64,000 nucleotides of DNA from Rhypophila decipiens. Taxonomy: Eukaryota > Ascomycota > Sordariomycetes > Sordariales > Naviculisporaceae. The position numbers and the translations under genes were made by a program. This document shows positions 46,810 through 56,815 of the stretch, piece after piece. The notes under the pieces were generated by a model, which saw only the letters and a program-made list of their open reading frames with translations, was not told the DNA's origin and ran no database searches. The stretch lies in contig MU858085.1 in the NCBI GenBank assembly GCA_033297075.1, positions 180,522-244,521 on the forward strand. The letters are read 5' to 3'. How positions within the stretch are numbered: position 1 is the first letter of the stretch; each line of letters begins with the position of its first letter.

Positions 46810-49636
46810 ATGGATTGTTTTGCGATTCCGGTGCTTTCTGGCGTTTTGGGACGGATCTCGCTTAAAGCGACACTTTGATGAACAGTCCTGCTTGGTCGGC
46901 GTGGCTTGAACGAGGCCACGAATTGACTGACCGCAGGCTTGTTAACGTTTTACCATTTTCACTCTTCAATTCTTTGCGATGTATTTCTTGACTATTTCCT
47001 TCAGCGCGACCGGATTTACAACCAGGGGATTTACAAAAAGGTAACCTGGATTGGTGTATTCTGCATTGATTTTCTCTTTGGCGTTTCGGATATTTTGGGA
47101 CATGATGGAACGGTTTTGGTTTTGCATAACTACATGCAAGTGTACAAATAGAGATTACAGCAACAATCAACAGTCCATTATCTGATATGAATGGGTGTGC
47201 ACTTGCAGTTCTCCTGTAAATCGGTTTGCCGATCCGGGATGTTGCCCGGGTGTTGTACAGTCGTTCGGGATGAACTTTTTGAAAATGATAATAACTTATC
47301 ATCGTAAAGCATTGAACTGAATTTGCATCTCATAATTTATCATAGAAGCTTCTGCTCATCGGACGAAGCTCCTTTGTTCAAGAAGGAATTTGTGGTGCCA
47401 CTAACACTTCCCCCGCGAATTCAGCGACAAAACTGTTAGTGTATACACCCTCATCCTCGGGCCTGTCCAGCTTGAAGTTGAGCAAATGTAAATACATGAG
47501 CTTTGCTGCTCGTGAATTGATAAAGATGACTCCAAAGTGTTCATCTGCAATGATAGCATCTTCTTCGTCGTTCTCTCTCCCCTCTCTACAGATCCAAGAT
47601 GAAGTAGGATGTTTTCGTCGAGGCAGTAATATGGCGAGTTTATTAGAGGTGCACCACCAGCAACAGCTCGCAGCTTTCACATCTCTGATTGCTTCCCTTT
47701 CTTTGATGCGCTGTAGACCTGCCCTAACTTTCCTGAAATTTTGGATATTAACAACAATGAAGGGCATAAAGCAATGGTAAATTATATCAGGGCACGATGC
47801 TTTTGCCGAGGGTGGTGAGTTCATGAGAGCCGAACCAACAGCAACAGCTCACAGCTCTGGCACTTTGATTGCTTTTCAGTTTCTTTGATGCTTGTGAAGC
47901 TCCCCGTGTTTTCCTGGAACATTGGGATATCTAGGACAAAGAATGCTATAAAGCGATCATGAGCTAGATCAAGGTACGGTGAATTAGTTGTGAGTTTAGA
48001 AGCAAACATTCAGTTTTGGTGATGAGCTGTTTGATGAAATGCATCCGGAAACAGCTTGACACCAGCACCGAAGAGGCCACCAACTTCTCACTCTCAGCAA
48101 GCTTCGAAGCACCAACGCAAGCCTCAATCCTCGTGTCAGCGAGCAAACGATTGGGCAATGCAACGATGGGGAAATAATGAAAATACACCGATCAAAGAAT
48201 GGATGGGGATAATCAGACAGGAACATTATCGTCAGCTCAGGTTATTCGGCTGCATGCATCCAACGGGACCGGAGGACGACTTGAAACAGGGACAGAGAAG
48301 CAAGCAAAGCTGCGAGCTCAGACGCGACGGGCAGCAGCCATACGTGCGTTTGGGTTCATGCTTACACCAAAAGTCGCGATGAATGCGATGATGGATGCAG
48401 GTTCGCATGCACCTCGGTGACGCGGAAGCAAGTCATTATTGTGGGAGACGATTCTTGTCAACAACATATCTCGCCAGGCACCATCACGTCTTTTCTTTGT
48501 TTCTCGTTTTTATACTTATTGATGTTATATCTTCATATCATTACTTCTCCAAGTTGTTTCCGAGCATCTTTCATATCAGAACTTTACTAGTACTTATTCA
48601 TCTCAGTTCAACTCAAAAAAACCCCGGACTCCTCTTAGCCCCCACGTTGGAGGTGTGCCTCCCGAGCTTCACCTCCTCACCAATCAATTCAGCATCAAGC
48701 ACCAGCACCAAGTAAAGAGAACCAAGAAAGAACCGAAGCAGCAGAAACCAATCCCTCTCCAATCACGACCCCAGCTCTGGAACAACCCCAGAAGCTCTGG
48801 GACAACCGGTTTCTGTCTCGTGAAAGACTTCTGCCGAATTAATCCGCTCCACAATCCCAGCTGGTGACCCTTTCGCAGTGGCGAAATCAAGCTTGCTCGT
48901 CTGGTTCGCCGTCGAGAGCCGGCGGTGGTGCATTTGCTTTGCTGCTTTGCTCTTCTCACACACCCCACTGAACGCGCGCAACGCATACAGCCTCGCCTGG
49001 GAAGCTGACTTTGCCTTGACTCTTTTGATCGGAGGTCCCAGGAACGCGTTAAGTGGTGGGCTGGGTTAGAACTTAGCGCAGTTGCAAGCTCCGTCCGGTC
49101 TCTGCCCTTTTACTTTCTTTTCGTCCCAAAAATATACCCTTCATACTTTCTTCTCGGACCTGTCTGTTGTTTATTTTGATCTTGATTGTTTTTGTTGCAC
49201 CAACCTTGCCTTTTGCTTTGGAGTGCAGACCACGGGCAGGTGATTCTCGACATTGACCCCTCATCGCGGGTCCCTCTCACTTACAGCTTTTGCCGGCCGG
49301 CGACAATCGGGCCTGTCAGCTGTCAACAGCTCGCGAACCAGTCACGAACAAGACGACGAGCAGGCCAGCAGGAAAGAGGCAGCCCATTGGAAGGGGCAAA
49401 GTTGACGAAGACGACAGTAACGAGAGAAACGAAGAATATCGACTTTTGGGTGAATTTTTGGCGTGACAGAGACGACATTACGATCTTGCACACGATCATA
49501 TCAACCTCGACCGACACCACCGGACGACCGTTGCTGACCGAGGGGAAGGTATTCGGGCGCAACAGGCCCGATAAGTCATTGCGACCGTAACTGAGACCCA
49601 CGCCAGCCAGCCGCACAGCCTCGGTCAACACCCGCG
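46810..49636. other. 2.8-kb gene-poor region before the BTB gene
   Basis: It holds a diverged tandem duplication (about 47637-47975) and, at the right end, the leader of the BTB gene. The minus-strand frame 47378-47824 (148 codons) is the longest, but its third positions are not A-poor as in the real genes here, so I treat it as unproven. Confidence 0.45.
47637..47975. repeat. Diverged tandem duplication (about 150-bp copies)
   Basis: Copy A (about 47637-47795) and copy B (about 47822-47975) align from CAGCAACAGCTC(G/A)CAGCT through TTTCTTTGATGC and ATAAAGC(A/G)AT at roughly 60-65 percent identity by eye. The differences are not biased to one codon position, so the copies are probably noncoding or relics. 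Confidence 0.6.
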
Positions 49637-51559
49637 ATGGTGTCGTCGCAACACGGCGGCGACCTGTCGACCTCGCTGACGGTACGAGGCGCACAATCCG
49701 TCGTCGGTGTCAGTGGCAGCGGCGGGCGAACAGGCGGGTCGCATCTCTCCTCTCGCGCGAGGCGCTATGGCCGGTCTCACATCGGGGGCAGCACTTTCGT
49801 CCCTCAGAACGAGTTCCCCGTCTTTAGCCACAGCGGCGACGTCGAGATTGTGGTGCGCGTCGCGTCGGGCCACGAGAATCGATACCTCCTCCACCGACAT
49901 ACCCTGACCCGCTGCTCCGGGTTCTTTGAGGCCAGCACGAGTAATGAATGGTCAAGGGCGCAAGCTGTCCCTGCTGTGCCGGAATTACCAGCTCTTCCCA
50001 ATGCTTCGTCTGGTGCGGGCACCGGTAACGAGGTAGCAAGGATTGAGGAGCGGAGGGAAAGCAGTGACAATGGCAGCCGGTCCGCTGCTCCACCGAGCGC
50101 TCTGGCGCCGCTGAAAAAGAGATGGAGATATGAGCTCGACACGGGCACAGGGGAGGATGACATTCCTATGCTGGTACAAAAAGAAGAGACACCGTCAACC
50201 TCGCATCGAGAGCGAGAGCGGGACCGCGACTTCCCACCAACCTCGACAGCCTCTATATTCGGCGGCCCCTCAAACAGCAGCAGTCGACATGCTCACTCCA
50301 ACTCGGGCAGCAGCAATCACAAATCCTCCTTCTTCCGCTCCGTCGCCAACCTCTCGTTATCCCATTCCCACTCATCCCATTATAACCAACCACCGCCCTT
50401 ACCCCCACCAACGCAAGCCGAAGCCGACCTCTTACGAGATTACGACAACCTCTTCAGAATAATGTACAACTATCCGCCCCTCCTAGACGCAATAAACATA
50501 GCAGACGCCTACGTCCAATGTAAATCCCTCCTGCAGCTCGCAGACCAATATGATGCCCTCCCTGTCGTCGGGCCACGGGTTGATCACCACCTTTTGCAAT
50601 TCCAATCTCGGCTCTGGCGACAAATCGCCAAGTATCCCATTTCGTACCTAAGACTGGGGTACCTCGCCAGGAGTAAAGTGATTTTCCAAGAAGCGCTCAT
50701 TCATGTCGTTGGTCAATGGCCCGCGGGAGAACGCAGCATCCGAGCGGCAATGCCAGATGTGGTGCTAGATATCATCGAGGACAAGGTTGATGAGCTCGAA
50801 GAGATGGTGGGACGTATTGAGGCGAGATTGTTTAGGTTGACGCTTACGACGACGAGCAGCTCACATCGTGGGGGGGATCAAAGAGAGAGGACGACGAGGG
50901 AAAGGGAAAAAGTCACGCCGCAGAATGGGTACCTTGATTGGCTTGCTGTTAGTTTTTTTCGGCAGTGGGTTGCTGATAATACTGTGCCTGTTAGTTCGTC
51001 TATGTATGCCTCTAGTGGAGCAGGCGGATTATACGGGCAACAGCAGATGGTTCCGGATAGGAGGCACAACAGGGAGGGACGAAATAGAGGCGGGAGTACA
51101 TCCGACAGCAGTGCCGCCGACAACAGCGGTAATATTACTTCCAGCAGCAGGAGGAGGGTACAGATGGTATTACCACATGGTTCAGCAGCAGCCGGAGGAG
51201 GGGGAGGGGGAGGCACGCCGACACCATTAGCAGCACTGGGCCGGACTTATCGGGTGTTGGGAGGAGGGGCGGGTGATAAATCCTTCCTCACGCATGATGA
51301 GTGTAAGCGGTTCTTGAAGCTCACGCCGGATTTGTATTCCAGGGATAATTTGCGGAGGTTTGAGAAACGGATTGATGAGCTCAAGGCGATGGCGAGGGAG
51401 GTTGTGAGGCCGCTTATGGGGAGTGGGCTTGAGTTGGAGACGAGTAGTAGGGATGGGACTTCTGGGGGACAAGGTGGAGGAGGAGGAGGGTTTGCGGTGG
51501 GTTATTTAACCTGTACCACTGTTCGGGAGAGGGAATTACCTTGGGATGTCTATGATTGA
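49637..51559 (+). CDS. BTB/POZ-domain protein
   Basis: Single exon, 640 aa. The BTB fold starts with GDVEIVVRVASGHENRYLL then HRHTLTRCSGFFEAST (about residues 68-105), the strand-helix pair typical of fungal BTB proteins. It appears to be interrupted by a long disordered insert rich in Ser/Pro/His (about 110-255) before the remaining helices (DLLRDYDNLFRIMYNYPPLL, INIADAYVQCKSLLQLADQY). A helical BACK-like region follows (LWRQIAKYPISYLRLGYLAR, FQEALIHVVGQW, PDVVLDIIEDKVDELEEM). The last third is Gly/Ser-rich with a short ordered end (TPDLYSRDNLRRFEKRIDEL). BTB proteins often link substrates to Cul3 or dimerise; no partner can be named. The 5' leader from about 49060 has no competing start in a better context. 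Confidence 0.8.
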   Translation: MVSSQHGGDLSTSLTVRGAQSVVGVSGSGGRTGGSHLSSRARRYGRSHIGGSTFVPQNEFPVFSHSGDVEIVVRVASGHENRYLLHRHTLTRCSGFFEASTSNEWSRAQAVPAVPELPALPNASSGAGTGNEVARIEERRESSDNGSRSAAPPSALAPLKKRWRYELDTGTGEDDIPMLVQKEETPSTSHRERERDRDFPPTSTASIFGGPSNSSSRHAHSNSGSSNHKSSFFRSVANLSLSHSHSSHYNQPPPLPPPTQAEADLLRDYDNLFRIMYNYPPLLDAINIADAYVQCKSLLQLADQYDALPVVGPRVDHHLLQFQSRLWRQIAKYPISYLRLGYLARSKVIFQEALIHVVGQWPAGERSIRAAMPDVVLDIIEDKVDELEEMVGRIEARLFRLTLTTTSSSHRGGDQRERTTREREKVTPQNGYLDWLAVSFFRQWVADNTVPVSSSMYASSGAGGLYGQQQMVPDRRHNREGRNRGGSTSDSSAADNSGNITSSSRRRVQMVLPHGSAAAGGGGGGGTPTPLAALGRTYRVLGGGAGDKSFLTHDECKRFLKLTPDLYSRDNLRRFEKRIDELKAMAREVVRPLMGSGLELETSSRDGTSGGQGGGGGGFAVGYLTCTTVRERELPWDVYD

Positions 51560-52799
51560 CGAGCGAGCGAGCGAGCGAGCACGTTTTGATGGTTTGGGAG
51601 TTTTTTTGTTTTTTTTTGTTTGTCAAAGCGAGCAAGCAATCAAGCGACGAAGCAGAGCTGTGTTGTTCTCTTATTTGGGATTTTGTTTGGCTGGAGCCTA
51701 ATGAGGTGGACTGATGTTTGGTTTTTATTTATTGATGGGTGGCGTTGCTTGGTACTGGACCTAGAGTCTTGTTTTCTCTTGGTGTTGGCTTCCATTGATA
51801 TCTCTTTGCTTTTTGGATTGACGATTTTCCCTTTTATTTTCCCTTTTATATATATCATGAACGACCTCACTAACCATCAAGCTAGCTAGCTATATCCCGG
51901 TGGATTAGGAGGAGGAGGAGGAGGAGGAGAGGCAGTTTGGTTTTCTCTGCTGTTTGTTTCTCATCTTGAGCCAGCCATAATAATGAATGTACAGAAACAC
52001 GGGGAGACAGACAGACACATATACCTACAAGCACGAGCGATGGAAATGACATGTAGCAGATGAAGGATACCCAGTCACAATCAATTACTTGTTTATACAT
52101 TTCATTGCATCGTTCTAATCTGTGAAAATGGCAAACAGGATGCCAGTCTTGCTCAGGCGGTCACATGACAGTTTCCCCGAGTTGACTCGATGACTCAGCA
52201 GACCGCACTGACCACCAGGTGGCCAGCATCACCCATCTCCAACAATCAATCGCAAATCGGTCATCACAGACCACAGTCCAAAAACTCCACCATTTTCGGA
52301 GAGCCACGACGCGACGGATCGACGCGCTTGCAAGACCCGAACCCCAACATTTTGCGCCAAACCCTACGCAAGTCCAACGCTGGCATCTGGCATCACCCCA
52401 CCACCAATCCACCCAATTCCACCGCCGGCAACGAGAGACAAGGACCACCCGGTGATTATTCCTCGGAGGCGTTCTTTTGTAAGACGCCAGCGGCCAACTG
52501 GCAACGAGTAGCCAACAAGACAAGCAGCAGATCCCGATAACCAGAACAGTGTGCGTGCGCGCGCATTGTCGGTCACGCATTCGCATTGCCAAAGGGGAGG
52601 CGGAGGGAATCACACTATACAGTGCACTGCTTTGCGCCCGCCGCACATCCAAGCGGAAGCAAAAGAAGAAGGGAGGTCGGAAGCGACTATTCGACGGTTA
52701 AAACGGGTCCCGGTAGACAGGCGCAACATAGACCCATCAATAGTACACAGGACCCGAGACGAAAAAAAAGCAAAAGGCTGTTAAAATAAAACAGAAACG
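51560..52799. other. Intergenic region before the SWIB gene
   Basis: 1.24 kb with GAGC (51558-51580) and GGA (51907-51930) short repeats. The right end is the SWIB-gene promoter and leader. No credible gene. Confidence 0.5.
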
Positions 52800-55377
52800 A
52801 TGCAGCAGCAGTTTCGTGGATACGCACCGCAGCAGCCAGGTCCGAGGGGAGGGCAAGGACATGGAGGACAACATGGCGGCGTCCCACAACGCAGAGGTGG
52901 CATTGGTAAGTTTTATCTCTAGTTCTGATCTTTGTTGTTTTATACATGAACCGCTGCACAAGAGACCAACGTAACGGCCAGTTCGTCATCAACGGCTAGG
53001 GCGGGGGATGGACGGACTACCTTTACATCATTTCGCATGTATTGGATCCGGCCTACCGAATACCTTGCTCTAGTACCGAGGTGGTGTGTTCCCATACCTA
53101 TGGATGGTTACGTTCCCATATTGTCCATAGAACCGGTTTCATGTCATGTCATTCGCTTTTTGCTCGATGAATGAGACGAGACAACCACAAGACTGGACAC
53201 CTCGAACGACACCTTCCCTTCCCGGGGTTTCGGGTCTGGGCTGCCAATTCCATGTCATCCATGCCTTCCCGTTCCTACCTCTTTCAGACCCAAGTCTCCC
53301 AAGCCGGGCCAAATGTCCGTTCGCTCGTTTGGTTCGTACCGGAGGGTACCTTGCCTGTCTTGCCCTCCTCAAGTCATACTAGGGACCCCCGAGTTACAAT
53401 AATCGTCCGGGCTCCAGAGGCAACTCCGCTTTTTTTTCTTCTCACGTCGCTCCTACCCGGCACGCGTCTTGAACCAAGACCCGGTGGAGCTTCTCGTCTC
53501 TTTCTAGCTTCATTTCGTTGCCTGCCGGTCGGTCTGGGGAAGAAAAGAACAAGCCTTGTTGTCCGGTGTCTGTTTAATCGCGACTTGCGCGCATACCACC
53601 GCTCTCTCTCTATTTGCCCCCCCCCGGCCCTTTTTTTTAAAGTAGCAAACTTGATTGCACAATCTCACTCTACACTGTGTTCCCCAACCTGTTTCAGCTT
53701 ACGCCGTTGTGCTGGACCACCTGAAAGTGGAAGACACTTCGAGGAAAGGCCGTACGCTAACCATTCCCTCGACGCTTTCGTCTTGGGTTCACCACAGGCC
53801 CAATGATGCATCAAGGTCACGGCCCCCATGCCTCGGTTCCCATGACGCAGGCCCAGATCCACCAGGAGAACCAGCGACGAGAGATGGCTTCCCATCTGGC
53901 TAAGATCCGGAGCCGAAAGCCGACCGACAAGTCGCTCCCTGATGGGGTGGAGGAGATCCTGGTGGGGGATGGCGATGTGGCGCAAGCTTACAAGAGCCTC
54001 AGGGACTTTGAGCGGAGGCTGGACGCTACCATGACCCGCAAGAGACTAGACATTGTCGACTCGGTCAATCGGAATCCAAAGGCATGTTGTTACTGCGTTG
54101 TATGGGGCTTGGTTGATGGGATGGGACAGGGGCTGACAGCTGCGTTACAGAGATTCAAGACACTCCGGATCTGGATCAAGAATACGGTAGAAGATCAGTT
54201 CTGGCAATCCAACACGCTCGACGTGAACAGCTTCGATTTCTCCGAGAACCTCGAGTCGTCATACCGAGTCAAGATCGAGGGCCGCCTTCTCGACGACGAC
54301 GACAGCAGCAAGGAGGATGACGAGACGAAAACCACCGAGGATGACAAGATGGAGACCGACAGCCCGAACAAGGCCAAGGCCAACAAACCCGTCTCTGCCA
54401 AGCCCGGCGAGCGATACCGTTTCTCGCATTTCTTCAAGGCCTTGACAGTCGACTTTGACCGGCCAAAGTCAGGGCACCCGAGCTCCGATACGAGCGTAGA
54501 GTGGAAGAAGCCAGACAGGACGCCGGCTGGGTCTAACTTGCCTGCCGCGGCCGACTTTGACGAATTCACCTTTAGGCGGAACGGGGACGAGAATGTTAAC
54601 ATCACGATCAACCTGTTTCGACATGAGGATCCAGAGAGGTTCGAGCTCAGCCCCGACCTGGCAGATGTCATTGATATGAAGGAAGCCACAAGGCAGGAGG
54701 CTGTTATGGGGCTCTGGGAATATATCAAGCTCATGAACCTCCAAGAAGACGAGGAGAAGAGGAATTTCAGGTGTGATGATTTGCTGAGAAAGGTTTGTTT
54801 TGGTCCTCGACTGGCTTCTCTTTCTGCGGACCTTGCTAATCCACCAACACAGGTGATTGGGCGCGACGTTGGTCACATCCCCATCCTCAACGATTATGTT
54901 ACGCCACACCTCAGACCGCTGCCTCCCATCAAGCTCCCCTACACCATTCGTGTAGATGAGGAGTTCCACAAGTCCGGAGACCCCGTCCCCACTGTCTATG
55001 ATATCCGTGTGGCCGTGGACGACCCGCTCAAGGCCAAGCTGCTACCCTTTGTGCGCGACACCCAGTATGCGTCCATGCTCAAGGAGATTTCCAATCTCGA
55101 CGAGCAGCTTGCGACCCTCATCCAGGCCACAGCGCAGAGCAAGGCCAAGCACGCATTCCTGTCGAGCATGGCCGACGACCCGGTCCACTTTGTCCGGGAT
55201 TGGCTCAGTTCTCAGAAGCGCGATCTGGACATCATCATAGGCGAGTCCACTCACGGCACCGGCACGGAGCCCACGGGCGACGAGTGGAGACGCGGCGGAG
55301 ACGGCAGCCCCTGGGTGACGTCCAACGTGCGAGAGAGCGTCGCGGTCCTGCTGAGCAAGCAGCCTGTCCCGCGCTAG
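52800..55377 (+). CDS. snf12: SWI/SNF-RSC complex subunit with SWIB domain (Snf12/Rsc6/BAF60 type)
   Basis: Subunit of ATP-dependent chromatin remodellers in the nucleus. Exons are 52800-52905, 53798-54081, 54151-54792 and 54853-55377, giving 518 aa. Exon 1 codes a Gln/Gly/Arg-rich N-terminus (MQQQFRGYAPQQPGPRGG). The 892-nt first intron is long for this window, but GGIG joins to PMMHQGHG exactly in phase. RKPTDKSLPDGVEE, DFERRLDATMTRKRLDIVD and TLRIWIKNTVEDQFWQ are hallmarks of the family. The SWIB domain is at about 290-365 (FELSPDLADVIDM, GLWEYIKLMNLQEDEEKR, RCDDLLRKVIGRDVGHIP). It ends in a helical part with TIRVDEEFH and VRESVAVLLSKQ. Intron 2 (54082-54150) begins GC and ends AG; introns 2 and 3 are both multiples of three without stops, so an unspliced read looks continuous but inserts 23 and 20 foreign residues. 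Confidence 0.9.
54082..54150 (+). other. GC-AG intron in the SWIB gene
   Basis: The exon ends CCA AAG, the intron opens GCATGT, has a GCTGAC branch site at 54132-54137 and ends TTACAG. Removal restores VNRNPKRFKTLRIW as in the family. The only nearby GT (54086) would give a stop at the junction. Confidence 0.78.
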
Positions 55378-55671
55378 AGGCGGGAAGAGGAACAACCCGT
55401 TATCGATAATGAACATTCTAACAACCAGGACAACATTATTAATGGGCCCTTTTTTACTTGGGACAATTTTGCTTCTTTGCTTTTGGAGAATTTGCGGCGT
55501 TGTGGGAGGAGGAACAGGAGACGGGCGCGACTGGATTCTATGGAGTTTGCGGCGCGTCATAGTATTCCGCTGGAGATGGTTATCTTCAAGACGAATGAGT
55601 TGAGGGCGGCTGAGAGGATGACGGCTGCGAAGAATGGTGTGCCTTGTGGGGGTTGGGCTGAGTCGTGGTAG
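55378..55671 (+). other. 97-codon open frame in phase behind the SWIB-gene stop
   Basis: Directly after the TAG at 55375-55377 the same frame stays open for 97 codons to a TAG at 55669. The last 75 codons have only two with A at the third position, as in real genes here, and the peptide is well balanced (PFFTWDNFASLLLENLRR, MEFAARHSIPLEMVIFKTNE). I do not recognise it. It could be a relic of another gene, a small separate gene, an alternatively spliced last exon, or a stop-readthrough extension. The sequence alone does not decide. Confidence 0.4.
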
Positions 55672-55926
55672 GGGTCTGTCTGGGTCTGGTGAGTTTGAGG
55701 TTTTGGAGACCTGGGCTGACTGCACTGGACTTGATGGACTGGTTGATTTGGCTGATATTGCTTGGGTCTATTCATATCTACCTTTATTTTTTGGTCTGTA
55801 GCTTGCGGTTTCTGTATCATATTCTAGCTAGCTTATTCTTCTGCCTTGTCATCAGGAAGATATCAAGAACTTTGCTGGATGGACCATTTTTTACGGAATA
55901 ACAGGGGCCTGTGCACTGATGACCTA

Positions 55927-56214
55927 AAGTAAGGGTAAAAAAATACGGTCTCTCGCCCACTTTTACACCAAAACTCACCATATTCAACCACGTAATCTAT
56001 TGTAATATAATAAGTAATGAGATATTTGTAACTGTATTATAGGTAAGTTTAGTAAGCATAATACTAATATATTTTGTGTTTAATTTTAGTAGTTATTTTT
56101 TCCTAAAGCAGGAAACATGAATGAAAAGAATTCCGGATTTTAGTGTCATTTCACCTAGTAAAATGCACCGAAGTGAGATATTAGGGGGGAGACCGTATTT
56201 TTTGACCGTGACTG
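55927..56214. mobile_element. 288-bp Tc1/mariner-type MITE
   Basis: The ends are 26-bp inverted repeats matching at 22 positions: AAGTAAGGGT...ACGGTCTC on the left (55927-55952) and CAGTCACGGT...ACGGTCTC read inward from 56214. TA flanks both sides (55925-55926, 56215-56216), as expected for a TA target duplication. The right end has the CAGT terminus usual for the superfamily. The interior is AT-rich with no ORF. It is therefore non-autonomous; the partner transposase is not in this window. Confidence 0.82.
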
Positions 56215-56223
56215 TACCACGTA

Positions 56224-56372
56224 TCAGGCATAAAGAAAACCCCCCTGTATTGTACCTTTTATCGGACCAAGTTCTATAATACCTTGAATTTGATCTAGAA
56301 TTAAGGTTTTACAGTGAAATTACACCTTCGATCCGGGCGAGTAACTTGACCAGGGGTTTTCTTTACCCATAA
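56224..56372. mobile_element. Second small inverted-repeat element (possible MITE)
   Basis: Left arm 56224-56246 and right arm 56351-56372 share TAAAGAAAACCCC in inverted orientation and are flanked by TA on both sides. The arms are less alike than those of the neighbouring MITE and need an indel, so this may be an older element or a chance hairpin. Confidence 0.5.
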
Positions 56373-56815
56373 TAGGGGGTAGAGACATGCGGTAATAGCC
56401 TCATAGCTAATACATGTTCTCTTGCAATCATCTTTGTAATGCCTTGTGAGGACCATAAATACGTAGGAAAGAAGCTTTATGGCTTGAATAAATAACTGCA
56501 TAAAATGTTTACGAGGTCTTGACATGGGATTTCACAATTTCGATCCAATGAGGCGCTGCGGTTACCCCACGTCGGTCGGTGTGAAGCGGGATGTGCCGTG
56601 CGCTGTGGCAACCCGCCCAAAACGGAAGGCACGTCAACAAATCCACCACCTTGACAACCACCTACGAACCCGCCCAAAGCCAATTCCACCGCCCGCATCT
56701 TTAACGTTGACACGCGCGCGACACGATCCCAGACGCGATTTTTGGCATGGAATCTTGATTTCAATATCCTTACAATAGACTCCCGACAAGGCTCCTCGCG
56801 GACGAGGTCGCCAAT

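Larger units (their letters stand above)
55672..56815. other. MITE-containing gap before yen1
   Basis: 1.14 kb with two adjacent inverted-repeat elements (55927-56214 and 56224-56372), then the yen1 promoter (56380-56815). Base composition in the elements is AT-rich against GC-richer neighbours. Confidence 0.6.
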
